This document shows positions 17,944 through 26,652 of a DNA stretch of 64,000 nt, one piece after another; position 1 is the first letter of the stretch; every line of letters starts with the position of its first letter. The translations under genes were made by a program, and so were the position numbers. The notes below the pieces were generated by a model. It saw only the letters and a list, made by a program, of their open reading frames with translations, did not search any database and had not been told where the DNA came from. The stretch lies in contig CAKUYE010000001.1 in assembly GCA_934702375.1 (NCBI GenBank), positions 1-64,000 of the forward strand, given 5' to 3'. The stretch comes from an uncultured Bacillota bacterium (GTDB taxonomy: Bacteria; Bacillota; Dehalobacteriia; UBA7702).

Positions 17944-20346
17944 TTATACGACCTTTGCCACAGTTACCGTGATATCGTCCTTTACCTTGCCCCCTCCTGC
18001 CAATACGGCATGGTTGGCAATGCGTTCTCCAATCGCCTTAGGCGTATCACCGCAACAATCCGCCAATAGAGGGATCAACCATTCATCCGGCCCATTTCCG
18101 ACGGAAACCGCTTCTTCCAAGCCATCGCTGGCCAAAATAAGAATATCACCGGGATTCAAGGGCTCCTTGGAACGTTTGGCCGGAGCAGAAAAGAAAGTGT
18201 TTCCGTCAAAGGCAACACCGCCGATCACTTTTACCCCCTTTCCCGGTGTACACAGGTAGGATGCACCGGCGCCAAGCTTCACGAACTCCGCTTTTTTTCG
18301 AATGCGATCAATCAAACAAAGATCAAGGGTAGCATAAAGTTCCGCCTCTCTTTCCAATAATAATCGGTGTCGAGCCAAAGCCGCAACAAAATCCTGCTCA
18401 AAACCACAATCCAGTATCTTACGAATAAACTCCACTGTATTTTGAGATTCTTTTTTCGCTTTCGCACCGGAACCCATACCATCGCTGATGATCAAAGCTT
18501 CTTTTGCGTCAGGCAACAACAACGCTGCATCGGTATCACCACAAACGGTGCTGCCCTCTTTCGTCAATTGTACGGAGCTGACTTCCATGGAAATCGCATC
18601 GCCGGAGATCAAACGGCAGACACAGGCTTCGCCCCGGCTGCCGCAACAACAATCCGAAACGGTATAATGCAAACCGGAAAGATGATTGATTGCTCCGGCG
18701 ATCTGGCGTCCGCAGGGGCGTTTTCCATCACAATGACGGGTTTTGAGCCGCAACCGGATCTCATTCATATCAATGTTATCGAAAAGAATTTTATCAACGC
18801 GAAAACCGTTTTTTCGTAATTCACCGCCGAGCTTGGTATAAAGGGTTTCCTTCATCGTTTTCAACCCTTCCATATTTTCCGCCAATTCCGTTAAGATTCG
18901 GGCGGTATGCTCCATTTGACTTACAGCCAAAGTGCGGCTGGCATCAACTTGCCGCTGCCAATACTCATTTTTCCGAAAAAGCTCATAAAGACAATTTACG
19001 GCAGTCACCATTTCTTTGCTATGACAGCATTTACGCCGAAAGGTTTCGGGAAGATCCTTTGTGGTGATACCGTCGTTGGCATCGGCTAAGGCAAAAACCC
19101 GCATCAGATCTTTATAGGTCACATCAAAATCACTTTTCCAACATAACCCCTTTAACGTACAACCATTACAAATTTTTGCAGAGATATGCTCTAAAATTCC
19201 ATTGGCATTTTTTCCGCTTTGAATAGACGATTCCTGATACACACCGTTCATCGCCGTTTTCAGAGCGGAAAGACTTTGCCCGGTCTCTTTCAGACGATTC
19301 AAAGCATATTCCTCGCTTTTGGAAGAGGTATCGGCCTTTGCCGCCGGAGTTTTCAATCCAAACACTTCAGAGATACGAAAAAGAATGCCATTGGGTATTG
19401 CCAGGAAAAGTACTGCCCCGATCAAAGTTTCCAGAGCAGATGATGATAAAAGAGTTGTGTCAAGGAGATATAGAGATAACAATATCTTTCCCAGCAAATA
19501 CCCAACAATAATCCCCGGTCGGCGAAAACGGCGGAATAGCCCTGCCGATAAACCGGAGAAAGCATACATTCCGATGGCTGCCGGACTGACCAACGCAGAA
19601 AGCGATGGCAGAATACCAAGGACCGCCCCGGCGGCGGCACCGCTTCCGGCACCGCCGATAAAGGCAGCAGAAAGGATCAGGAAACACATCACAACATTTG
19701 CAGGAGATACGGAATAGACTGCAAAGCTATCCATGCCCAGTAACAAACCACCGGCAAAAATAAATATGCATAGGATATCTCCCCGTCCCGGTTTTTCCAT
19801 ACTGCCTAAAAGATGCCATACCTCAGAAGCTCGATGCAGTACAAGAGAAAATCCGGCAGCTAAGATGCTCTCAGTCAAGGTGATAACGAGGAGCATATCC
19901 GATATGCCTTGAAAAACAAGAAACAGGCCGCGTATGACCAAAACTGCCGTAAAGACAGTGATCACCAAATACGATTGACTTTTACTCCCTAAAACAGGAT
20001 AAAACAAAAAACAAAAGAAGGATGCCACCAAAATCACGGCATAAACGGCAAATTGAGACGGTACAAAATAATAATACCCGGCGGCGGCAAAAATCAGCCA
20101 GAGAAAACTCCGGCGCCGATCTGCAGCGGAAGCCGAAGCAAACCAGGCAATGCCAAAGGGATAAACAGCACCGAGAAAACCCGCACCGGCCATAAAAAAG
20201 CCGCAGATCCCCAAGAGAAGAGTCGGTAAAGAAAACCAGCATCGTACCATAGATTTTACCGGATGTTCTTTTTTCATTTTAGGCAAAGCCATTCTTTTTG
20301 GCATTGCTTTTTCTTCAAAGGGATAAAACTTTACCGACTCACTCAC
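17944..20346 (-). CDS. spoIIE: Stage II sporulation protein E (PP2C phosphatase)
   Basis: The 800-residue protein begins at a GTG (20344-20346) with AAAGGA 9 bases ahead. A basic N-terminus leads into about ten membrane segments (to roughly residue 330), a central regulatory region with a Cys cluster (CNGCTLKGLCWK), and a C-terminal PP2C domain with LIISDGMGSGAKAKKES and ILASDGLEEAV, which hold the metal-binding aspartates. SpoIIE dephosphorylates SpoIIAA at the polar septum and so frees sigma-F in the forespore. Its presence shows the organism carries an early sporulation program. It is followed by tilS after a strong terminator. Confidence 0.95.
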   Translation of the reverse strand: MSESVKFYPFEEKAMPKRMALPKMKKEHPVKSMVRCWFSLPTLLLGICGFFMAGAGFLGAVYPFGIAWFASASAADRRRSFLWLIFAAAGYYYFVPSQFAVYAVILVASFFCFLFYPVLGSKSQSYLVITVFTAVLVIRGLFLVFQGISDMLLVITLTESILAAGFSLVLHRASEVWHLLGSMEKPGRGDILCIFIFAGGLLLGMDSFAVYSVSPANVVMCFLILSAAFIGGAGSGAAAGAVLGILPSLSALVSPAAIGMYAFSGLSAGLFRRFRRPGIIVGYLLGKILLSLYLLDTTLLSSSALETLIGAVLFLAIPNGILFRISEVFGLKTPAAKADTSSKSEEYALNRLKETGQSLSALKTAMNGVYQESSIQSGKNANGILEHISAKICNGCTLKGLCWKSDFDVTYKDLMRVFALADANDGITTKDLPETFRRKCCHSKEMVTAVNCLYELFRKNEYWQRQVDASRTLAVSQMEHTARILTELAENMEGLKTMKETLYTKLGGELRKNGFRVDKILFDNIDMNEIRLRLKTRHCDGKRPCGRQIAGAINHLSGLHYTVSDCCCGSRGEACVCRLISGDAISMEVSSVQLTKEGSTVCGDTDAALLLPDAKEALIISDGMGSGAKAKKESQNTVEFIRKILDCGFEQDFVAALARHRLLLEREAELYATLDLCLIDRIRKKAEFVKLGAGASYLCTPGKGVKVIGGVAFDGNTFFSAPAKRSKEPLNPGDILILASDGLEEAVSVGNGPDEWLIPLLADCCGDTPKAIGERIANHAVLAGGGKVKDDITVTVAKVV

Positions 20347-20409
20347 TGGATCACATCCTTTCCTGGGGCTTTTCTTTTGTTTTCTATCGCATCTCGCGAT
20401 TCTGATACA

Positions 20410-20442
20410 ATTATAGCTCTTTGCCGCTGTAAACATTGTCAC
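20410..20442 (-). promoter_or_regulatory. Candidate spoIIE promoter with extended spacer
   Basis: On the minus strand TATAAT (20410-20415) lies 64 bases before the spoIIE start. A GTGACA box (20437-20442) is 21 bases upstream of it. An over-long spacer of 21-22 bases is a known trait of the Spo0A-activated spoIIE and spoIIG promoters of Bacillus. I did not find a perfect 0A box (TGTCGAA). Confidence 0.5.
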
Positions 20443-20590
20443 AATACCGAAGCCAAACAAAGAATTTTCCGACGGTATCTGCAAGTATCCGGCAAAATAC
20501 CCATAGCATTTTCGTCACATTTCCATTGACAAACCCATCTTCCCTGTTCAGGGCAGAGTCAAGGAACGACATTATTTCAAAATGCGAAAA

Positions 20591-21028
20591 TCAGTGCAAT
20601 ACCAGTTTTGTACCGATAAGCAAAAGGACCACACCGCCAATACGACTCCAGGCAAAGGGAATTTTCTCTGCTCCAAAAAGGCCAAAACAGTCAATGATCA
20701 AAGCCATGGAAATCTGAAACAAAATGATTACTGCCGTGGCATTGCCCACTCCGGCTTTTCCCATTGCAGCGATAACGCCAAATACGATTACCGCAGAAAG
20801 AACACCTCCCAGATAACCATACCAAGGGATTTCCGAAAAGCGGGAAAAATCTCCTTTGCCAATGCCGCACAAAAGAAGAATTCCAATGGTAAGGGCACCG
20901 ATCAAATGAACAACCAGCGTATTTTCTGCCGTACCGATGACCTTGCCCGCAGCAGTATTAAAGGTCCCCTGCAGCGCCATGGCGGCTCCGGCAACGGCAG
21001 CAAAGATATAACAGGAGAATTGCTGCAA
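20591..21028 (-). CDS. YdcZ/DUF606-type DMT-superfamily transporter, copy 2
   Basis: The 145-residue protein matches copy 1 (10565-11014) along its length: VAGAAMALQGTFNTAAGKVIG replaces AVQSPVNSGLGKRIG, and ...QISMALIIDCFGLFGAEKIPF matches the C-terminal motif. Five hydrophobic segments are seen. The start is a TTG (21026-21028), fixed by GGAGGTGA six bases ahead. It stands alone, divergent from the DUF421 gene. A transport role is inferred from family; the substrate is unknown. Confidence 0.83.
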   Translation of the reverse strand: MQQFSCYIFAAVAGAAMALQGTFNTAAGKVIGTAENTLVVHLIGALTIGILLLCGIGKGDFSRFSEIPWYGYLGGVLSAVIVFGVIAAMGKAGVGNATAVIILFQISMALIIDCFGLFGAEKIPFAWSRIGGVVLLLIGTKLVLH

Positions 21029-21152
21029 ATGATCTCACCTCCTCTCCCTGCCGAAACTTTCGGCATTTCTTATAGATAGACTACCCCAAAGTGCAATAAA
21101 AAACCATATTCTTATCCATACTACAACAAAGACGAAAAAGGAGCTTGCACAA

Positions 21153-21821
21153 ATGCCCATATTGTTACTGATGACATTAAAAACCGGCGCTCTGTTCTTA
21201 CTCACTCTGGGATGTTTTCGTCTGATGGGCTATCGCTCCCTGGGAGATATGGAACCTCTGGATTACGTGATCGTTTTGGGGATCGGCGAAATCATGGGAT
21301 CACCATTAAGTGCCCCGGAAGATCCCATTTACGGCGCGGCCATTGCCATTGTTACACTCACTCTTCTCCAAATGATCCTTTCCGCCCTTTATTCCAAAAT
21401 TCCCAAACTGGGTAGAATGATGGAAGGCGGACCGATTCCGGTGATTCGTGACGGCAAGATCATCGAAAAGAACCTGAGCCGCAATCGCATTGACACCGAT
21501 TCCATTATGGAGGAGCTGCGCATCAAAGGCTGCCGGGATGAAAGAGATGTAGACGCAGCTTATCTGGAGCCAAGTGGACGTTTTAGCGTGATTTTAAAAA
21601 ACGAAGCATCCCCCATTACCCCGCGCTATCTGGGAGAAAACGCATCTTTGCTCCTAGTGGAACATGGGGAAATCCGCACCGCCGATTGGGAACGATGTGA
21701 TGCTCCCAAAGAAGAGATCCTTCGCTTTTTAGAAGGCGAAAAAATAGAATCCTGGCAAGAAATCAAGACTCTTCTTTACAAAAACGGCGCTTTTTACATG
21801 GAACGAAAAAAAAATTCGTGA
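21153..21821 (+). CDS. DUF421 (YetF-type) membrane protein
   Basis: The 222-residue protein has three N-terminal membrane segments (about residues 5-80) with the family stretch CFRLMGYRSLGDMEPLDYVIVLGIGEIMGSPL, then two cytoplasmic subdomains, including GPIPVIRDGKIIEKNLSRNRIDTDSIMEELR, typical of YetF/YrbG proteins. In Bacillus relatives occur in spore membranes and in general envelope roles; the biochemical function is not settled. AAAAAGGAG precedes the start by 10 bases. An extra C-terminal 60 residues (LGENASLLLVEHGE...) are common in clostridial members. The tRNA genes follow in the same direction. Confidence 0.85.
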   Translation: MPILLLMTLKTGALFLLTLGCFRLMGYRSLGDMEPLDYVIVLGIGEIMGSPLSAPEDPIYGAAIAIVTLTLLQMILSALYSKIPKLGRMMEGGPIPVIRDGKIIEKNLSRNRIDTDSIMEELRIKGCRDERDVDAAYLEPSGRFSVILKNEASPITPRYLGENASLLLVEHGEIRTADWERCDAPKEEILRFLEGEKIESWQEIKTLLYKNGAFYMERKKNS

Positions 21822-21848
21822 TTTTCTGATTTTTTTTCGTAAAACCTA

Positions 21849-21877
21849 TTGACTTTTCGGCAAATGTATGCGATAAT
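21849..21877 (+). promoter_or_regulatory. Promoter of the tRNA-Met/tRNA-Glu unit
   Basis: TTGACT (21849-21854), 17-base spacer, GATAAT (21872-21877), ending 12 bases before the first tRNA base. Confidence 0.75.
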
Positions 21878-21889
21878 TAGTATCACTGT

Positions 21890-21965
21890 GGCGGTGTAGC
21901 TCAGTGGTTAGAGCACTCGGTTCATACCCGGGGTGTCAAGGGTTCAAATCCATTCACCGCTACCA
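21890..21965 (+). tRNA. tRNA-Met (anticodon CAT), elongator type
   Basis: A full cloverleaf of 76 bases with encoded CCA: acceptor GGCGGTG/CACCGCT with a G1-U72 pair, D-arm GCTC/GAGC, anticodon stem CTCGG/CCGGG around TTCATAC, and T-loop TTCAAAT. The three G-C pairs of an initiator tRNA are absent. Position 51-63 in the T-stem is a G-A mismatch. An Ile2 (lysidine) identity is possible for any CAT anticodon, but the acceptor resembles Met elongator tRNAs of Clostridia. Confidence 0.9.
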
Positions 21966-21968
21966 CAT

Positions 21969-22045
21969 GGCGCGTTGGAGAAGCGGCTGAACTCACCAGC
22001 CTTTCACGCTGGCATTCATGGGTTCGAATCCCATACGCGTCACCA
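21969..22045 (+). tRNA. tRNA-Glu (anticodon TTC)
   Basis: A 77-base cloverleaf with encoded CCA: acceptor GGCGCGT/ACGCGTC, anticodon stem CCAGC/GCTGG around CTTTCAC giving anticodon TTC, and T-loop TTCGAAT. It lies 3 bases after tRNA-Met, so both come from one transcript. Confidence 0.95.
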
Positions 22046-22048
22046 TAT

Positions 22049-22084
22049 AAAAAAAGCTCATCGTCAGATGGGCTTTTTTTATAT
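22049..22084 (+). terminator. Terminator of the tRNA unit, first copy
   Basis: AGCTCATC pairs with GATGGGCT around GTCA; the stem is flanked by seven A and seven T. Confidence 0.9.
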
Positions 22085-22153
22085 GATACACTTAATCCGG
22101 AGGGGATTCGAAGTTTATGCCCTTCAGGGTAAATCCCATACGCGTCACCATAT

Positions 22154-22187
22154 AAAAAACACTCATCTCATGATGAGTGCTTTTTTG
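22154..22187 (+). terminator. Terminator of the tRNA unit, second copy
   Basis: CACTCATC pairs with GATGAGTG around TCAT, followed by CTTTTTTG. It sits in the second repeat unit. Confidence 0.85.
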
Positions 22188-22259
22188 TTTATGATACACT
22201 TGATCCAAAAGGGATTCAAAGTTTATACCCTTTAGGGGAAACCCCACACGCACTGATGA

Positions 22260-22312
22260 TAAAAGGGGCTGTTGCAAAATAGATGAGAAGTCATCTATAG
22301 AGCAACAGCCTC
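22260..22312 (-). terminator. Two-tier terminator hairpin of the his operon
   Basis: An outer stem of 11 bp (GGGGCTGTTGC with GCAACAGCCTC) encloses an inner 8-bp stem (ATAGATGA with TCATCTAT) with a GAAG loop. TTTT follows on the minus strand, just after the hisIE stop at 22318. Confidence 0.85.
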
Positions 22313-22317
22313 TTTCG

Positions 22318-22959
22318 TTATCTCTTTTGACGGGAAAGCATTTTTTTTGCCACATCATCCCAATTCATACCCTGTTCATAGAGGAGAACGGTCATATGAT
22401 AGATAAGGTCAGCGGCTTCCCATTGAAGTTCATCGTAGGCGTGGTTTTTAGCGGCAATGACACATTCCGTGGCTTCCTCACCCACCTTTTTACAAATTTT
22501 ATCGACACCCTCGGTAAGGAGATAGTTAGTATAAGAACCTTCCACCGGATTCTTTGCCCGTTCGGCCACAACGCTGTATTCCTGAGCCATGGCCGGTCCG
22601 ATAGTGAGAGAATCTTCCGCCGGCTGCAAAGCACCATCTTTCCACTGCCGATAGAAGCAAGTTTTATTTCCGGTATGGCAAGCCGCACCGGTCTGTTCAA
22701 TCTCCAACAGAATCGTATCTCCATCGCAATCCAACTTCAAGGATATCAATTTTTGTTTATTGCCGCTGGTCTCCCCTTTTTGCCACAGGCATTGGCGAGA
22801 ACGGCTAAAGTAGGTGCAGTATCCTGTTTCCAGGGTTTTCGTCAAAGATTCTGCATTCATATAGGCCATCATTACCACCTGACCACTGCAAACATCATAG
22901 GCAATGGCGGGAACCAGGCCTTTTTCATCCCATTTAATTTCATTTATCAATGCATTCAT
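22318..22959 (-). CDS. hisIE: Bifunctional phosphoribosyl-AMP cyclohydrolase/phosphoribosyl-ATP pyrophosphatase
   Basis: The first ~105 of 213 residues are HisI: VVMMAYMNAESL, SRSRQCLWQKGETSGN, LDCDGDTILL and GAACHTGNKTCFYR with the zinc cysteines. From about residue 118 the HisE part follows: NPVEGSYTNYLLTEGVDKICKKVGEEATECVIAAKN, with the EExxE pattern. It performs steps 2 and 3 of histidine synthesis. It overlaps the hisA stop by about 20 bases and is the last gene of the operon; hisF, which usually stands between hisA and hisI, is absent. Confidence 0.96.
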   Translation of the reverse strand: MNALINEIKWDEKGLVPAIAYDVCSGQVVMMAYMNAESLTKTLETGYCTYFSRSRQCLWQKGETSGNKQKLISLKLDCDGDTILLEIEQTGAACHTGNKTCFYRQWKDGALQPAEDSLTIGPAMAQEYSVVAERAKNPVEGSYTNYLLTEGVDKICKKVGEEATECVIAAKNHAYDELQWEAADLIYHMTVLLYEQGMNWDDVAKKMLSRQKR

Positions 22960-23677
22960 CGGTTTCTCCTATCACATTTTCCAGCTTTACGGCTCCGGTA
23001 TAAAGGGCCTTGCCAATGATGGCTCCGGCCACACCGGTTTCCTTTAAAGCGGGAATATCACTTTCCTTTGCCACACCGCCAGAAGCAATTACCGCAGCAT
23101 CTACCGCCTCGGCCATCGTTGCCATGGCGCTAAGATTGGGGCCGGAAAGCATACCATCCCGGGAAATATCCGTATAGATGATTGTTGCCACACCCAGGTC
23201 CGCAACGGCCTTGGCAAATTCCACCGCTTCCAAAGTGCTGCTTTCGGTCCAGCCCTCAATGGCAACCATACCATCCTTGGCATCGATCCCCACGGCAAGA
23301 CTTTTACCGTATTTCTTTGCAGCTTCGGCCAAAAGCTTTCGATCCCGCACCGCCGAAGTGCCAAGAATCACTCGGTCAAGACCGGCTTCTAAATAAGTCT
23401 CAATATCGGCCATAGTACGAATACCACCGCCAACTTCGGTAAAAAGGCCGGTTTCCGCTTTTACGGCTTTGATAATCTTATCGTTGACAGGACAACCGGC
23501 TTTGGCACCGTCCAAATCTACCAAATGAATGGAATCAGCGCCGAGCTGCAAAAATTCCCGGGCTTTGGCCACCGGATCGGCGGCAAACACAGTCTTTTGA
23601 GCATAATCCCCTCGAACCAGGCGCACACACTGGCCATCGATCATATCAATGGCAGGCAAAATCTGAAAAGTTCTCAT
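22940..23677 (-). CDS. hisA: ProFAR isomerase
   Basis: The 245-residue TIM barrel isomerises ProFAR to PRFAR. Typical motifs are LPAIDMIDGQCVRLVRGDYAQ, the first aspartate in AIDMIDG, GGGIRT, and the second aspartate in IYTDISRDGMLSGPN, followed by VIASGGV. The ATG at 23675-23677 overlaps the hisB stop by one base. In most Bacillota hisH lies between hisB and hisA; here the two genes touch, so hisH has been lost from the operon or was never in it. Confidence 0.96.
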   Translation of the reverse strand: MRTFQILPAIDMIDGQCVRLVRGDYAQKTVFAADPVAKAREFLQLGADSIHLVDLDGAKAGCPVNDKIIKAVKAETGLFTEVGGGIRTMADIETYLEAGLDRVILGTSAVRDRKLLAEAAKKYGKSLAVGIDAKDGMVAIEGWTESSTLEAVEFAKAVADLGVATIIYTDISRDGMLSGPNLSAMATMAEAVDAAVIASGGVAKESDIPALKETGVAGAIIGKALYTGAVKLENVIGETDECIDK

Positions 23678-24255
23678 CACAGCACCCCCTTGGTAGAAAG
23701 AATCTCCGTCCCTTCTACGGCAACGGCGGCTTTCAGCCCATGACCAAAGGCTTTAAACAACCCCTCGGCCATATGATGATTGTTTTTTCCATAGCGTAAA
23801 TTAAGATGTAGCGTCATCCCGGCCTGATCCGCCAAAGCCCGGAAAAATTCCTCCGTCATTTCCGTGGGATATTCCCCGATCCGCTCTACGGTAAAATCAG
23901 CATGAAAGACAAGATAACTGCGACCGGAAAGATCGATTACCGCTTCGGCCAGAGTCTCATCCATGGGAATCAAAGCACTGCCATAGCGGTGAATCCCGGC
24001 TTTATCACCGAGAGCCTCTTTCAATGCACAACCCAAAACAATACCGGTATCTTCAATGGAATGGTGAGCATCCACATAGAGATCTCCCCGACATTGCAAA
24101 GAAAGATCAAAACCGCCGTGACGGGCAAAAAGGGTCAGCATATGATCAAAAAAACCAATGCCGGTATTCACTTCCGCCTTGCCGCTGCCGTCCAGATTCA
24201 AGGTCAGAGCGATATCCGTTTCCTTTGTTTTACGGTTTACCGATGCTGTTCTCAA
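23677..24255 (-). CDS. hisB: Imidazoleglycerol-phosphate dehydratase
   Basis: The 192-residue, single-function enzyme contains the manganese motifs GIGFFDHMLTLFARHGGFDL, YVDAHHSIEDTGIVLG and KNNHHMAEGLFKAFGHGLK. There is no fused histidinol-phosphate phosphatase. It overlaps hisC by 4 bases (ATGA) and hisA by 1, so it is tightly coupled on both sides. Confidence 0.97.
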   Translation of the reverse strand: MRTASVNRKTKETDIALTLNLDGSGKAEVNTGIGFFDHMLTLFARHGGFDLSLQCRGDLYVDAHHSIEDTGIVLGCALKEALGDKAGIHRYGSALIPMDETLAEAVIDLSGRSYLVFHADFTVERIGEYPTEMTEEFFRALADQAGMTLHLNLRYGKNNHHMAEGLFKAFGHGLKAAVAVEGTEILSTKGVL

Positions 24256-25325
24256 TCAAACCGCCCCTTTCCGTCCACGTATTCCTCTACCACATCAAGG
24301 AAAATACGCATTTCTTCTTTGGTGCCGATGGTCACCCGAAGGTAATCTTCGATCCGGGGTTGATCAAAATGGCGCACCAGAATATTTTTACTGCGCAAAT
24401 GGTCAAAAAGATCTTTGGCCTTGCAATTCCAGTAATGAATCATAATAAAATTTGCCGAAGAAGGTAAGACATCAAAGCCAATCATCCGCAAAGCAACACT
24501 GACCCCTTCCCGGGTAGCACGAACGGTATTGATATTTGCCTCCACGGTACGTTTGTTTTGAAGAGAAGCAATAGCCCCGGCTTGAGCAATACGGTCTACC
24601 GGATAAGAATTAAAGGAATCCTTCACCCGATACATGCCTTCGATCAATTCGGGACTGCCGATAGCAAATCCCACCCGCAGACCGGCCAAAGAGTGAGATT
24701 TCGACATGGTTTGTACCACAAGGATATTGGGATATTTCCGTACCAACGGAATGGCCGTTTCCCCACCAAAGCGCACATAGGCTTCATCGACAATAATCAC
24801 ATGATCCGGATTATTCTTTACGATAAACTCAATTTCCCGACGGGTGAGTGCAATGCCGGTAGGCGCATTGGGATTGGCAAGAACAATGCCGCCGTTTTTC
24901 CGACGGTAATCCCGAAGATTGATGGAAAAATCATCCTTTAACGGCACTGTTTCGTAAGTCAGCCCCAAATGATTGCAGTATACCGGATAGAAGCTGTAAG
25001 TAACATCCGGAAAATAAACAGGCTCTTCCGGCGAAAAAAAGGCATCAAAGGCAAAGGAAAGGACCTCATCGGAACCATTCCCAACAAAAACATTTTCCGG
25101 GGATACCTTATTATACTTGGCAAAAAGACTTCTTAATTCCAAGGCCTCAGGATCGGGATATTTGCGCAGGTCGCCATTGGCGGCCTTACGCATAGCCCGA
25201 AGGACTTTATCGCTGGGGGGAAAGGGATTTTCATTGGTATTTAATTTTACCATTTCTGTTTTGGGCTGTTCCCCGGGGGTATAGGGCTTTAAATTACGGG
25301 TACGTTCATTCCAAAATCGACTCAT
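24252..25325 (-). CDS. hisC: Histidinol-phosphate aminotransferase
   Basis: The 357-residue PLP enzyme shows KLNTNENPFPPSDKV at the N-terminus, NGSDEVL, NPNAPTGIALTRREI, VDEAYVRFGG and the PLP lysine in QTMSKSHSLAGLRVG. It converts imidazole-acetol phosphate to histidinol phosphate. The start at 25323-25325 has AGGAGG 11 bases ahead. It lies 19 bases after hisD and overlaps hisB. Confidence 0.95.
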   Translation of the reverse strand: MSRFWNERTRNLKPYTPGEQPKTEMVKLNTNENPFPPSDKVLRAMRKAANGDLRKYPDPEALELRSLFAKYNKVSPENVFVGNGSDEVLSFAFDAFFSPEEPVYFPDVTYSFYPVYCNHLGLTYETVPLKDDFSINLRDYRRKNGGIVLANPNAPTGIALTRREIEFIVKNNPDHVIIVDEAYVRFGGETAIPLVRKYPNILVVQTMSKSHSLAGLRVGFAIGSPELIEGMYRVKDSFNSYPVDRIAQAGAIASLQNKRTVEANINTVRATREGVSVALRMIGFDVLPSSANFIMIHYWNCKAKDLFDHLRSKNILVRHFDQPRIEDYLRVTIGTKEEMRIFLDVVEEYVDGKGRFD

Positions 25326-25344
25326 GGTATTGGGATCCTCCTGA

Positions 25345-26637
25345 TTATTTACGGATTGCTGCGCTTCTGGCATGGCCGGTAAGGCCTTCGGAATTGGCAA
25401 AGCGAATCACATCATCCTGGACTTTCATAAAAGCTTCTTTGTTGTAACAAAGCACTGTGGTTTTTTTCATAAAGTCAATGGTATTCAAAGGAGAAGAGAA
25501 TCGTCCGGTACCAATGGTAGGCAAAATGTGGTTGGGACCGGCCATGTAATCCCCAAGAGCTTCGGGGGTGTAGTGACCAAGGAACAATGCTCCGGCCGTT
25601 TTGGGTTTGTGAATGTAATCCAGAGGATTATCCACGGCGATTTCAAGGTGCTCCGGAGCAATGATATTGGCAACGTCAAAACACTGGTCAAGATCATCAC
25701 AAAGGATCACCGCACCGTAATCATCCCAGGATGCTTTGGCAATGTCATAGCGTTCCATGGGCTTCAAAGCTTTTTCCACTTCAGCTTCGGTAGCTTCGGC
25801 CAAAGCAGCATCGGTAGTTACAAAATAAGATGCAGCAAGGCGGTCATGCTCGGCCTGAGAAAGAAGATCCGCCGCAAGCCATACCGGATCGGAGGAACTA
25901 TCGGAAACAACGCAAATTTCACTGGGGCCGGCAACCATATCAATACCGCACTCACCGAATACCAGCTGTTTTGCAGTGGCAACAAAAGCATTGCCGGGGC
26001 CGGTGATTTTATCTACCGCAGGAATGGTTTCGGTACCGTAAGCCAACGCAGCAATGGATTGAGCGCCGCCAACCTTATAAATTTCGGTAACACCGGCAAT
26101 CTTGGCAGCCACCAAGGTAACGCCGGGAATGGTGCCATCGGCAGCAGGGGGTGTGACCATCACAATTTGTTTTACTCCGGCAACCTGAGCCGGAACAGCG
26201 TTCATCAAAACCGAGGAGGGCAACGGTGTTTTACCGCCGGCACCACCGGGAACATAGATCCCCACATTGCGCAAGGGCTGAATCAACATCCCCAGAGTTG
26301 TGCCGTCATCTTTCTGTTCAAACCAACTGTTTTCCAGTTGTTTTTTGTGGAAATAGGCAATATTTTCCGCAGCTTTCTCAATCGAGCCTAAAAGCTCCTT
26401 GTCAATCTTGGAAAAAGCATCCTCGATTTCTTCTTCGCTGACCTTAAGGTTTTCCACGGTGCAGCCATCAAATTTGGCATTGTAAAAGCGCAAGGCATCA
26501 TCACCTTCGGCACGAACTTTGGCAATGATATCCTTTACGATATCCTCTACATCAGCGCTGTTGTTATCCTTGCGGACATTGAGATAAGCCTGCAACTCAC
26601 TGTAATCGGTGCTGTTTCTAAAATCAAATTTTTTCAT
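25345..26637 (-). CDS. hisD: Histidinol dehydrogenase
   Basis: The 430-residue zinc enzyme oxidises histidinol to histidine in two NAD-dependent steps. Visible motifs include IQPLRNVGIYVPGG, GPGNAFVATAKQLVFGECGIDMVAGPSEI, LLSQAEHD and PNHILPTIGTGRFSSPL. Length is normal. AAAGGAGT stands 10 bases before the ATG. It is the third gene of the operon, between hisG and hisC. Confidence 0.97.
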   Translation of the reverse strand: MKKFDFRNSTDYSELQAYLNVRKDNNSADVEDIVKDIIAKVRAEGDDALRFYNAKFDGCTVENLKVSEEEIEDAFSKIDKELLGSIEKAAENIAYFHKKQLENSWFEQKDDGTTLGMLIQPLRNVGIYVPGGAGGKTPLPSSVLMNAVPAQVAGVKQIVMVTPPAADGTIPGVTLVAAKIAGVTEIYKVGGAQSIAALAYGTETIPAVDKITGPGNAFVATAKQLVFGECGIDMVAGPSEICVVSDSSSDPVWLAADLLSQAEHDRLAASYFVTTDAALAEATEAEVEKALKPMERYDIAKASWDDYGAVILCDDLDQCFDVANIIAPEHLEIAVDNPLDYIHKPKTAGALFLGHYTPEALGDYMAGPNHILPTIGTGRFSSPLNTIDFMKKTTVLCYNKEAFMKVQDDVIRFANSEGLTGHARSAAIRK

Positions 26638-26652
26638 TTTATATCGACTCCT

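Larger units (their letters stand above)
22027..22252 (+). repeat. Degenerate tandem repeat containing the tRNA-Glu 3' end and its terminator
   Basis: A unit of about 105-108 bases occurs twice and begins a third time. A 28-base stretch covering the last part of tRNA-Glu and following bases (22027-22054) is repeated exactly at 22132-22159 and in decayed form from about 22240. The rest of the unit (ATGATACACTT, a GGGATTC.AAGTTTAT.CCCTT block) is repeated with changes. Each unit carries its own hairpin with a T run, and the two hairpins differ in sequence yet keep pairing. Confidence 0.85.

Noticed and set aside
21933..22235. Plus-strand frame of 100 codons across the tRNA genes with an internal repeat
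   Set aside because: It starts inside tRNA-Met, reads through tRNA-Glu and the tandem repeat, and has no start site. The internal repeat reflects the DNA repeat.
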